NCBI GenBank assembly: GCA_021793275.1
Contig: JAJYTC010000021.1
Coordinates: forward strand, 1 to 40,131
DNA from: Deltaproteobacteria bacterium
Lineage (GTDB): Bacteria; Desulfobacterota; Syntrophobacteria; Syntrophobacterales; Syntrophobacteraceae
Length of the DNA: 40,131 nt
Direction of reading: 5' to 3'
This document shows positions 27,021 through 35,780 of the stretch, piece after piece. The position numbers and the translations under genes are program-made. Each line of letters begins with the position of its first letter. Position 1 is the stretch's first letter. Below the pieces are notes generated by a model. It did no database searches, was not told the origin of the DNA, and was given only the letters and a program-made list of their open reading frames with translations.

Positions 27021-28079
27021 TCAGCTTCTCTCGGCGTCCCTGGTGGTGGAGGATTTCCCTTTCTCGTATTTTTCGTAGGCCTCGATGATGTCCTGTACGA
27101 GCTTATGCCTTACCACGTCGCGTTTGGTGAAATAGACCATGCGGATTCCCTTAACGCCCTGGAGCAGCTCGATTGCCTCCACCAGGCCGGAAGGCTTGTT
27201 TTCCGGCAGATCTATCTGGGTTATATCCCCGGTTATCACCGCTTTGGAACCAAGACCCAGCCGCGTCAAAAACATTTTCATCTGCTCTGTGGTCGTGTTC
27301 TGGGCTTCGTCGAGTATCACGAAGGAATCATTTAACGTGCGGCCCCTCATGAAGGCGAGAGGCGCCACCTCGATCACTCCCCTCAGGATCAGATTGCTTA
27401 CGCGCTCGAAGTCCATCATGTCGTGCAGGGCGTCATAGAGCGGTCGCAGATAGGGGTTTACCTTCTCGGCAAGATCTCCCGGCAAAAACCCCAGCTTCTC
27501 GCCGGCTTCGACCGCCGGACGAACGAGCACTATGCGCCGGACCAATTCCTTTGACAAGGCGGCAACCGCCGTGGCCATGGCAAGGTAGGTCTTTCCCGTG
27601 CCGGCCGGCCCGATGCCGAACACGATGTCATAGCCGCGAATAGCCTCTATATACTCCTTTTGCTTGACACTCTTGGGGCTGATGGTTTTCTTGTTTGAAC
27701 CTATAAAAACCTGGTCGAGAAAAATGTCAACGAGGCGCCGGTTGATGTTGTCTCTTAGGATCTGAACCGCGAACAGGATATCGCTTTCATAGAGCGGGTA
27801 ACCGCGCCTTATAAGCTCCGAGAGTTCTTGCAGGAGCCTTTCGCCGATCTCGATGTCGGCCCGCGCCCCCGAGACCGTAACCAGGTTTCCTCGCAGGTGA
27901 AGCTTGACCTCAAGTTGCCTTTCGATTGTCTTCAGATGCGCGTTTCGCTCACCGGCAAGCAACTGAAGCAAATTGTTGTCGTCGAAGCTGACCTGAATAG
28001 AGTTCCTCTCAGGTTCATTTTTGTGTTTGGAAAGCGCTTGCGCCAAAGCTTCCTCACCCTCGAAAAATATGTGCCTCAA
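27021..28079 (-). CDS. PhoH-family ATPase
   Basis: IVFGIGPAGTGKTYLAMA, VRPAVEAGEKLGFLPGDL, FVILDEAQNTT, MFLTRLGLGSKAVITGD. Confidence 0.95.
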   Translation of the reverse strand: MRHIFFEGEEALAQALSKHKNEPERNSIQVSFDDNNLLQLLAGERNAHLKTIERQLEVKLHLRGNLVTVSGARADIEIGERLLQELSELIRRGYPLYESDILFAVQILRDNINRRLVDIFLDQVFIGSNKKTISPKSVKQKEYIEAIRGYDIVFGIGPAGTGKTYLAMATAVAALSKELVRRIVLVRPAVEAGEKLGFLPGDLAEKVNPYLRPLYDALHDMMDFERVSNLILRGVIEVAPLAFMRGRTLNDSFVILDEAQNTTTEQMKMFLTRLGLGSKAVITGDITQIDLPENKPSGLVEAIELLQGVKGIRMVYFTKRDVVRHKLVQDIIEAYEKYEKGKSSTTRDAERS

Positions 28080-28229
28080 TCACCAATTCTTCTAAAACCA
28101 ACATAATTATCACGCAAATTTTACCTTGACAACAACCTCTTTAAACGAATATCGGGATTTACTCTTGCAAGGCGGTAAGATTGCTGCCAAAATAAAAAGG
28201 CGCTACTCTCCCGATGCGGTGGTCGATTT

Positions 28230-28832
28230 ATGAACATACTGGACTGGATACTGATCTGTACAGCGGCCTTCTGTGTGCTGCGAGGCTTTATGCGAGGGGC
28301 CGTTTCCCAGGTATTCGGACTTGCCGGCATTTTGGCCGGTTTCCTGGTGGCCTCCTATCAGTACTATCCCGTGAGCTTTTTTCTTGTAAGGCGGTTTCCT
28401 TCCATTTCCACCGTTTCCCGCCCCCTAAGCTTCGTGCTGCTGTTCTTTTTGACCTGGTTCTGCATCGCGGTTGTGGGCCTGTGGGTCGCTAGAATCCTGC
28501 GCGGCGTCGGCCTGGGATTTATCGACCGGCTGTGGGGCGCGATGATCGGATTTGGCAAGGCGCTGCTCTTCGCGATTGTGGCCATCTCGATTCTGACTTT
28601 GTTTTCTTTCGGCGGCGACTCTTCGCTGATCGCCACATCAAAGCTTGCACCTCCTATCATGGGGGCATCGCGGGTGCTCTTCGATCTGGCGCCCGCAAAT
28701 GTGCAATGCGAGCTTGGCAGAAGGCAGCGGGACATCAAGAAAATGGTGTCTGAGAGGACATCCGGCCTGCTGGGCTCCTTCGCTGGCGCCCGCGCCGGTT
28801 CAAAGGAAAAAGGTGGAAGCAACAAAAACTGA
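28230..28832 (+). CDS. CvpA family membrane protein
   Basis: LDWILICTAAFCVLRGFMRGAVSQVFGLAGILAGF and four TM pattern. Confidence 0.8.
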   Translation: MNILDWILICTAAFCVLRGFMRGAVSQVFGLAGILAGFLVASYQYYPVSFFLVRRFPSISTVSRPLSFVLLFFLTWFCIAVVGLWVARILRGVGLGFIDRLWGAMIGFGKALLFAIVAISILTLFSFGGDSSLIATSKLAPPIMGASRVLFDLAPANVQCELGRRQRDIKKMVSERTSGLLGSFAGARAGSKEKGGSNKN

Positions 28833-29496
28833 TCGTTGTGATGGAATAGAAGAAATCCTTCGGATTATCGAACGTCTGCTTGGCGAAAACGGCTGTCCGT
28901 GGGACCGCAAGCAAACCCCCGAATCCGTTCAAACCTACCTTATCGAGGAATCGCACGAAGCCGCGGCGGCAGTGAGGGCGGGAAAAACCGCAGAGGTCGC
29001 CGAGGAGCTTGGAGACGTGCTCTTTATGGCGTTTTTCCTGGTGCGCTTGTATGAGCGAAAGGGGGATTTCAGCCTCGAAGATGTCTGCCGGCTTATAAGC
29101 GAGAAGATGATCCGCAGGCATCCGCACGTTTTTGGTGAAATGAAGGTCAACTCGACAAAAGAAGTCAAAGAAAACTGGGAAAAAATTAAAGCGTCGGAAA
29201 AGCAGACAAGCGGTAAAACCGCCGAACCTGTGCCCGATTCTCTTCCTGCGCTCATGCGCGCCTACAGGATGCTTTCGCGTCTTTCGCAAAAAGAGGGTGA
29301 ACAGTGGAGCGGTCTTCCCCAACAGGTCCGCCAATTCGCCAGGGAAAGCGACGAGTTGGCGAGCAGGATCGAAACCGACGACGGCCGCTTCCAAAAGGAC
29401 CTTGGCCGCCTTCTTGCCCGCCTGGTCAATATCGCCCGCCTGAAAGGCTATCGGGCCGAAGACGTCCTGCACGATTTTTTGCGCAAACTCGAATAG
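28813..29496 (+). CDS. mazG: Nucleoside triphosphate pyrophosphohydrolase
   Basis: NGCPWDRKQTPESVQTYLIEESHEAAAA, EELGDVLFMAFFLV, RRHPHVFGE; GTG start at 28813 assumed, overlapping the cvpA end. Confidence 0.92.
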   Translation: MEATKTDRCDGIEEILRIIERLLGENGCPWDRKQTPESVQTYLIEESHEAAAAVRAGKTAEVAEELGDVLFMAFFLVRLYERKGDFSLEDVCRLISEKMIRRHPHVFGEMKVNSTKEVKENWEKIKASEKQTSGKTAEPVPDSLPALMRAYRMLSRLSQKEGEQWSGLPQQVRQFARESDELASRIETDDGRFQKDLGRLLARLVNIARLKGYRAEDVLHDFLRKLE

Positions 29497-29594
29497 ACCG
29501 GGCCTGCGAGACACAGTGAAGGAGTGCGCCACTCGGACCCGGAGTGTCGGAGAGCGGGAAGCGAGCAGAAGGAAGAACGGATTCCAAAATTTTC

Positions 29595-29625
29595 TTGACA
29601 AAGCGCTCGCAATGAAGTCTATTTT
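29595..29625 (+). promoter_or_regulatory. Sigma70-type promoter for leader peptide/aroF-tyrA
   Basis: TTGACA (29595-29600) and TATTTT (29620-29625) or TCTATT (17-bp spacer). Confidence 0.55.
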
Positions 29626-29644
29626 ACAATCACAAGGAGAGCGT

Positions 29645-29722
29645 ATGAGAGGCAGGCTTTATTATTATTGTTTCTATTATTACCCCTTGGGGGGGGCCGC
29701 TTCAGGTATGCTCGGGTACTGA
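29645..29722 (+). CDS. Tyrosine-rich attenuator leader peptide MRGRLYYYCFYYYPLGGAASGMLGY
   Basis: SD AAGGAG 29634-29639; six Tyr and one Phe in residues 6-13; followed by an intrinsic terminator and aromatic amino acid genes. Confidence 0.85.
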   Translation: MRGRLYYYCFYYYPLGGAASGMLGY

Positions 29723-29741
29723 AAGTTTCGTTTGTCTGTTT

Positions 29742-29782
29742 AAAAGCCGTGAGCGTCCGGAGCGCCCACGGCTTTTTTTTTT
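29742..29782 (+). terminator. Intrinsic terminator (attenuator)
   Basis: AAAAGCCGTGAGCG..GCGCCCACGGCTTTTTTTTTT: strong stem followed by a T10 run. Confidence 0.92.
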
Positions 29783-29842
29783 GTGCGTCCGGTTTCAAAA
29801 ACCGTCGCCTTAAATCATGAGAACCAAGGGGGGCAAATCGTC

Positions 29843-30856
29843 ATGATCATTGTTATGAGGCCGGATTACCAGGAAGAGGACCTGCTCAGAATAGTGCGGC
29901 GCCTCGAGGACATGGGCCTCAGGGCACATATTTCCAAAGGCGAACAGAGGACCATCGTAGGCGCGATCGGTGACGAGCGCCTGCTGGCGGAGATACCCAT
30001 GGAGACTTTCCCGGGAGTGGAGAAGGTGCTGCCTATCCTGAAGCCGTACAAGCTGGTCAGCAGGGATTTTAAAGCGGAAAACACAGTTGTGAGTGTAAAC
30101 GGCTTCGAGATTGGCGGCGCCCGGATTCAGGTTATTGCGGGACCGTGCGCGGTTGAGAGCCGGGAGGTACTCGAAGAGATAGCCGAGGCCGTAGGGCCTG
30201 CCGGGGTCCATTTTTTGCGCGGCGGAGCTTTCAAACCGCGAACCTCACCTTATGCTTTCCAGGGCTGGGGCGAAAAAGCTTTGAAGTTTCTCGCCGGAGT
30301 TCGTGAAAAGACCGGCATGAAGATAGTGACCGAACTCATGGACCCGAGGGACATTGTGCTGCTCTACAAATACGCGGACATTATCCAGATCGGCACCCGC
30401 AACATGCAGAATTTCAGGCTGCTTACCGAAGTGGGAAACATTGACAAGCCGGTCATCCTCAAGCGAGGCCTGTGCGCTACCATTAAGGAATTCCTGATGT
30501 CCGCCGAGTACATCATGGCGCAGGGAAACGACAAGGTGATCCTTTGCGAGCGGGGAATCCGGACATTTGAGACCGAGACCCGCAATACCCTCGATATCAG
30601 CGCCGTGCCGCTGTTGAAAAAACTCACGCACCTTCCGGTGATCGTCGACCCGAGCCACGCGGTGGGCAGGGTGGACCTCGTGCCGGCCGTATCGAGAGCC
30701 GCGGTCGCCGCCGGGGCCGACGGGCTCCTGGTTGAAGTGCACGTGCGTCCGGAGGAGGCATTGAGCGACGGCCCGCAATCGCTTCGGCCCCAGATGTTTC
30801 TTTCCATGATCGAGGAGTGCCGGCGGGTCGCCGAGGCGATCGGACGCTGTATGTAA
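29843..30856 (+). CDS. aroF: 3-deoxy-7-phosphoheptulonate (DAHP) synthase
   Basis: MIIVMRPDYQEEDLLRIV N-terminal domain; VIAGPCAVESREVLEEIA, LRGGAFKPRTSPYAFQG, VIVDPSHAVGR. Confidence 0.95.
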   Translation: MIIVMRPDYQEEDLLRIVRRLEDMGLRAHISKGEQRTIVGAIGDERLLAEIPMETFPGVEKVLPILKPYKLVSRDFKAENTVVSVNGFEIGGARIQVIAGPCAVESREVLEEIAEAVGPAGVHFLRGGAFKPRTSPYAFQGWGEKALKFLAGVREKTGMKIVTELMDPRDIVLLYKYADIIQIGTRNMQNFRLLTEVGNIDKPVILKRGLCATIKEFLMSAEYIMAQGNDKVILCERGIRTFETETRNTLDISAVPLLKKLTHLPVIVDPSHAVGRVDLVPAVSRAAVAAGADGLLVEVHVRPEEALSDGPQSLRPQMFLSMIEECRRVAEAIGRCM

Positions 30857-30906
30857 GAGGCGCCTGTCGATCGTTGAGCAAGAGTCAATTATACGAAGGA
30901 TTTAGC

Positions 30907-31818
30907 ATGGATGCTTCTTGTGTTTGCGGCCCTGTCGATCCCGGCCTCCAATGGGACAGGCAATCCGTAGTCGGAATAATCGGCGGAGAGGGTGAGATGG
31001 GCCGCCTTTTTTCAAAATTTTTCAGCTCGCACGGCTTCCAGGTGAGTTCGGCGGACCTGCAGACCCCTCTTACACCCGAACTCGTCATGCGCGAATGCGA
31101 TATAGTCGTATTCGCCGTGCCTCTCCACAAGACGGTGGAAATAATCAGGGAGCTTGTTCCCCTTGCTCGGCGGGGTCAGCTCCTGATGGACCTTACCAGC
31201 CTCAAAGTCGCTCCCGTGGAGGAAATGTTGCGATCTCCCGCCAGCGTCGTCGGGCTGCACCCCATGTTCGGGGGCCGGGTATCGAGCTTTTCCGGCCAGA
31301 CCATTGCCGCCTGCCCCGTGCGCATTTCGCCCGAACAGTGGCAGTGGCTGCGCGGGCTGTTTACTGCGAGCGGCATGCGGGTAAAGGAATGCAGCCCCGA
31401 AGAACACGACCGGATGATGAGCATCATTCAGGTGCTTTTTCATCTCACGACCATGCTCGTCGGAAGGACCCTGAGAAAGCTCGGAATAGACATTGACGAA
31501 ACCATGGAATACACCAGCCCCAGCTACCGGATCGAAATGAACCTCCTCGGCAGGATGTTCGCTCAAAGCCCGGAACTATATGCCGCCATTACACAGATGA
31601 ATCCTGATAGCGGGCGAATCTTTTCCGAATTGAAGGAGAGTATCGAAGTCTATGAAGACCTCTACAGATCGGAAAACCTTGCGGGGATCATAGACGATTT
31701 CAAGCAAAGCGCCCGCTACCTGGGGGATTTCTGTGCGACCGCATATCGCGAAAGTTCGGCGCTCCTGGATTTTTCAGTCCAGTTGGCAAACAATCATAGG
31801 AACGATAACCGCGAATGA
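30907..31818 (+). CDS. tyrA: Prephenate dehydrogenase
   Basis: VGIIGGEGEMGRLFSKFFSSHGF, VVFAVPLHKTVEII, DLTSLKVAPVEEML, GLHPMFGG. Confidence 0.88.
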   Translation: MDASCVCGPVDPGLQWDRQSVVGIIGGEGEMGRLFSKFFSSHGFQVSSADLQTPLTPELVMRECDIVVFAVPLHKTVEIIRELVPLARRGQLLMDLTSLKVAPVEEMLRSPASVVGLHPMFGGRVSSFSGQTIAACPVRISPEQWQWLRGLFTASGMRVKECSPEEHDRMMSIIQVLFHLTTMLVGRTLRKLGIDIDETMEYTSPSYRIEMNLLGRMFAQSPELYAAITQMNPDSGRIFSELKESIEVYEDLYRSENLAGIIDDFKQSARYLGDFCATAYRESSALLDFSVQLANNHRNDNRE

Positions 31819-31909
31819 ACGCGGATGAACGCGAATAAATCGAGAGTGAACCGCCCAGCGGGGTAGCCGGCCGGTTCACCCACTCACCCATTCACCCATT
31901 CACCGACAT

Positions 31910-32509
31910 TCAAAAATCCACGCCGGGCTGTGGCTCTATGTCTTTGCGATAAGCGTGGACGATCTCCTGCACCTCGCTTGCGGTATCCGCCAGTGCAATG
32001 ATCTCCGGGGCCGCGTCGCGGCCTGTAAGAATGAGATGCAGAAGGCGGGGCTTGCCGCGGATGAGCTCTACCGCCTGTTCGAGGTCCACCAGTTTTAAAT
32101 GGATGGCGTTATTGATCTCATCGAGAACTATGAGATCATATCCGTTTGAGCCGATTCGCTCTTTTGCCAGCCCAAGGGCCCGTTGGGCGGCCTCCCTGTG
32201 GCTGGCGCGCGGGTAGGGGTTGCCCTGTATTCCGCAAAACCCCATGCCTGTAGCGACTATCTCCACGTCGCAGTCCAATTTCTTTACACCCTCCCATTCG
32301 CCCGTGAAGATATCGCCCTTCATGAACTGAATAACGCAGACCTTCATCCCGTGCCCGCAGGCGCGTAGCACCATGCCCATGGCAGAAGAAGTTTTGCCTT
32401 TTCCGTACCCGGTGAGCACAACAACAAGGCCGATCCTTTTCTTGGGCGCCAGGGTGGTCATCGGAAGCTGCGGATTCAACCGCGTCATTTTCCGCTCGTC
32501 ATAAGTCAT
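31910..32509 (-). CDS. cobO: Cob(I)alamin adenosyltransferase (CobA/CobO/BtuR family)
   Basis: VVVLTGYGKGKTSSAMGMVLRACGHG, VIQFMKGD, YDLIVLDEINNAI, LILTGRDA. Confidence 0.9.
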   Translation of the reverse strand: MTYDERKMTRLNPQLPMTTLAPKKRIGLVVVLTGYGKGKTSSAMGMVLRACGHGMKVCVIQFMKGDIFTGEWEGVKKLDCDVEIVATGMGFCGIQGNPYPRASHREAAQRALGLAKERIGSNGYDLIVLDEINNAIHLKLVDLEQAVELIRGKPRLLHLILTGRDAAPEIIALADTASEVQEIVHAYRKDIEPQPGVDF

Positions 32510-32698
32510 CGCTGTTTCTCCCTTTATAAATAAAGATATGCTCGGGTAGAAAAGAAATAAACGAGCTTTCCGGCGAAAGGGCCAAGCCCGCTTCCTGTGA
32601 TCACGCCCCGGTCCCTTCAAACAGCGCGGTTGTGATTGACCGCTTCACTGAGCAGTGTTAGCATAACATGATAAGCGATAACCTATTGGAGTTCCTCC

Positions 32699-32944
32699 AT
32701 GGTTCGAACACAGATCCAGTTGACCGATGAGCAGGCATCTCCACTGAAAGAGATCGCCCATGAAAATAACGAATCCATAGCGGCAATCATCCGCAAGGCC
32801 TTGGACCAGTTCCTGATGAGACGCCGGCCAAACCGCCGCGATCTCTACCGGCAGGCCCTCGGAGCAGTCGGAAAATATACGGCCGGGGCCGGGGATATTG
32901 CAATCGAACACGATCGCTACCTCGATAAAGCACTGAGGCCATGA
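32699..32944 (+). CDS. Ribbon-helix-helix (CopG/VapB-like) antitoxin
   Basis: [43 protein letters not shown] overlap with next ORF. Confidence 0.75.
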   Translation: MVRTQIQLTDEQASPLKEIAHENNESIAAIIRKALDQFLMRRRPNRRDLYRQALGAVGKYTAGAGDIAIEHDRYLDKALRP

Positions 32945-33180
32945 CCGTGTTCGCCGATACTTCCGCGGACGAGTTCGAAGCAATTCGGCTGGCCGACCTG
33001 GAGCGGCTTTATCACGAACAGGCTGCGGAAAAAATGGGAATTTCCCGCCAGACTTTCGGAAGGATCCTCGAAGCGGCAAGGAGCAAAGTGGCGAAGGCCC
33101 TGGCCAGGGGGCTGGCCCTTCGTATCGAGGCAGACAGAGTGGATAAGGAGATCGAGCGCGAAAGTTTGTTTTCCGGCTGA
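32941..33180 (+). pseudogene. Chimeric ORF: VapC (PIN) start MTVFADTSA fused to C-terminal half of a DUF134 protein
   Basis: MTVFADTSA is a typical PIN-toxin N-terminus; [54 protein letters not shown] is DUF134 C-terminal sequence. Confidence 0.65.
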
Positions 33181-33205
33181 ATTGCTGCGGTGAAAGGATG
33201 TGGAG

Positions 33206-33925
33206 ATGAAAGAATACGTCATTTATCCTATGGTGATAGGGGCCAATGAAACCGATCAGGGGATCATGACCTATCTGCGGGGATACGGCAAACGCATCTG
33301 GATACCCATTTACGCGTTCCTGATAAAGGGGGCGAAAGAGGTTATTTTGGTTGATACCGGTCTCGAACAGTTTGTCGTGCCCGAGCATGTCGGGCGTCAA
33401 TACGGCCTGAAGATCCAGGAGTTCGAGGATGCGCTGGGCGACCACGGGCTGCGGCCGGAGGACGTGGACATTATCATTCATACACATTTGCACAACGATC
33501 ACTGCGAAAACGATCCGAAATGCACGCGGGCGAAAATAATCGTGCAAAAGGCCGAATACGACTTTTTCCTGAACCCCCATCCAATCGATCACCGCTACTA
33601 TTCGGACCTTCTGGACGGTTTGAATGTCGAACTGGTGGAGGGGGATACAAATCTGATGGATGGAATCGATCTGATTTTTTCCCCGGGCCATACTCCCGGA
33701 GGCCAGTCGGTCGCCGTCCGCACGGCGGCCGGAAGAGCAATTATCACCGGCTTTTGCTGCAACGGACTGAACTTTCCGGCAAATGCCCCGAGTGTGCCTT
33801 CCGGGGTCCACACCGATGCGATCGCAGCTTTTGATAGCGCCCGGAAAATCCGGGAGATGGCAGATATTCTGATCCCGCTGCACGAAATTTCCGTGGGAAA
33901 AGCCGGGCGAATCCCCGAGGCTTAG
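33206..33925 (+). CDS. MBL-fold metallohydrolase (N-acyl homoserine lactonase-like)
   Basis: VILVDTGLE, IIIHTHLHNDHCEND, FSPGHTPGGQS. Confidence 0.9.
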   Translation: MKEYVIYPMVIGANETDQGIMTYLRGYGKRIWIPIYAFLIKGAKEVILVDTGLEQFVVPEHVGRQYGLKIQEFEDALGDHGLRPEDVDIIIHTHLHNDHCENDPKCTRAKIIVQKAEYDFFLNPHPIDHRYYSDLLDGLNVELVEGDTNLMDGIDLIFSPGHTPGGQSVAVRTAAGRAIITGFCCNGLNFPANAPSVPSGVHTDAIAAFDSARKIREMADILIPLHEISVGKAGRIPEA

Positions 33926-34029
33926 GCGAAAGGAAACCGTGCGGCAGTACCTGGTGGAGACGGCTTGCCCTATCGCCGGGCTCACTAATGTCCATGCCGG
34001 ATAATGGCTGAGTAAGACGGAAGCGTATT

Positions 34030-35388
34030 ATGGCCAGGAAGCCCCTTGTATTGCAATCCGCTATATCGCCTCAAACTGAAATCATCTTGAACAGCATCGC
34101 AGATGGAGTTTTTACTGTAGACTCCGAATGGCGGATCACCTCTTTCAATCGCGCGGCGCAGCAGATCACAGGCGTTTCGGCTGCCGAGGCGATCGGGCGC
34201 CCCTGCTATGAAGTCTTTCGGGCCAACATCTGTGAATCCGTTTGTGCGCTTAAATCCACGATGGAGACAAAAAAGCCCGTCGTAAATCGTCCGGTTTTGA
34301 TTCTTCGCGCCGACGGCAAAGAAGTCCCGATCAGCGTCAGCAGTGCTTTGCTGCGCGATGAATCGGGCAAGGTGATCGGAGGGGTCGAGACATTCCGCGA
34401 TTTGAGCCTCGTTGAAACTTTGCGCAAGGAAATCGTCCGTCAGTATGGTTTCCAAGACATCATTTCAAAATCTCCGGCGATGAGGCGCCTTTTTTCCATT
34501 CTTCCCGAAGTGGCCCAAAGCGAGAGCACCGTGTTGATCCATGGGGAGAGCGGCACAGGAAAAGAACTGGTAAGCCGCGCCATTCACAGTCTTAGCCCCA
34601 GGTCCGCCAAGCCCTTTGTCGCCGTCAACTGCGGGGCTCTTCCCGACACTCTGCTGGAATCGGAACTCTTCGGTCATGTCGCCGGAGCATTCACCGACGC
34701 AAAGCGGACCCGCATCGGACGGTTTGCAATGGCCGAGGGGGGAACGCTTTTCCTCGATGAGATAGCGGACATATCCCCTGCCATGCAGGTGCGGCTTCTG
34801 AGGGTCCTGGAAGAGCGCACATACGAACCGCTTGGCTCTTCGAAAACGGTAAAGACCGATGTTAGGATAGTCACCGCATCGAACAGGGACCTGTCCAGGC
34901 TGGTTGATGAAGGCCTTTTCAGAAAAGATCTCTATTACCGCATCAATGTCGTAAAACTGGATCTGCCGCCTCTTTCCCGGCGCAAAGAAGACATTCCGCT
35001 TCTTGCCGCCCATTTCATCGAACGGCTGAACCGGATGAGGAACAAAGAGGTTGCCGGACTCAGCCAGGAAGTCCTGGCGATCTTCATGCGTCATGACTGG
35101 CCGGGAAACATCCGCGAGCTGGAAAATGCGATCGAATATGCTTTCATCCTGTGCCGGCAAGGGCTTATTCAACCCCAATGCCTGCCCGACTACCTCCATG
35201 GCGAACCTTGCCCGCCTGTGCACACCGGCGGCCTCACTCTGGTGGATTTCGAGCGCAACACGATTCTTAACGCCCTCGACCGCAACGGCTGGCGCCGAAT
35301 GGCCACGGCGCGCGAACTCGGCATAGATAAAAACACCCTGCGGCGCAAAATCAAAAGGCTTAACATCGTGCGCGAAGAATCCGCATGA
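34030..35388 (+). CDS. PAS-domain sigma54-dependent Fis-family transcriptional regulator
   Basis: PAS IADGVFTVDSEWRITSFNRAAQQITG; GESGTGKELVSRAIHSLSPR; GHVAGAFTDAKRTR; GGTLFLDEIADIS; C-term HTH. Confidence 0.93.
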   Translation: MARKPLVLQSAISPQTEIILNSIADGVFTVDSEWRITSFNRAAQQITGVSAAEAIGRPCYEVFRANICESVCALKSTMETKKPVVNRPVLILRADGKEVPISVSSALLRDESGKVIGGVETFRDLSLVETLRKEIVRQYGFQDIISKSPAMRRLFSILPEVAQSESTVLIHGESGTGKELVSRAIHSLSPRSAKPFVAVNCGALPDTLLESELFGHVAGAFTDAKRTRIGRFAMAEGGTLFLDEIADISPAMQVRLLRVLEERTYEPLGSSKTVKTDVRIVTASNRDLSRLVDEGLFRKDLYYRINVVKLDLPPLSRRKEDIPLLAAHFIERLNRMRNKEVAGLSQEVLAIFMRHDWPGNIRELENAIEYAFILCRQGLIQPQCLPDYLHGEPCPPVHTGGLTLVDFERNTILNALDRNGWRRMATARELGIDKNTLRRKIKRLNIVREESA

Positions 35389-35462
35389 TATGCTCATGGG
35401 AAGTTGCGTTCAACATTGATGCTAATTTATGGAATGTAACACAAGCCATGTCGGGATAGGGT

Positions 35463-35493
35463 GTAGGATGGGTGAAACGCAGTGGAACCCATC
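35463..35493. repeat. Dispersed intergenic repeat with ATGGGT/ACCCAT hairpin
   Basis: GTAGGATGGGTGAAACGCAGTGGAACCCATC; GATGGGT..ACCCATC inverted arms. Confidence 0.55.
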
Positions 35494-35780
35494 GCCTTTA
35501 CTGAAGAATCCATGGACCCCGCAAATCCCCCTCTCACCCCTCACCACACATCGTTCGCTCTTCGCTCTCCACTCTTCACCGCTCACTCATCACTCTTCAC
35601 TGCTCTTTCCCTCTCCCTGGAAACAATCTGCATCCTCGCCGCAGCCTACTGGGGACGATAAGCACCTTTTTGCGGACCGCTTTTTCGGGCAAAGGCATAC
35701 CCGAACGCAGTCCGGTGGCTGTTTTGGCTAAATGGCCCGATTCTTGATCTATCCCTTTGTAAAATTCAGAGGGGGTTGCT

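Noticed and set aside
25918-27078. 386-aa + ORF opposite the 7TM-HD gene
   Set aside because: Antisense shadow ORF, no motifs
32645-33985. 446-aa minus ORF
   Set aside because: Spans antisense to VapB-like, DUF134-like and MBL genes, each with clear motifs; composition looks like shadow translation
34465-35397. 310-aa minus ORF opposite the sigma54 regulator
   Set aside because: Shadow of a strongly supported regulator gene
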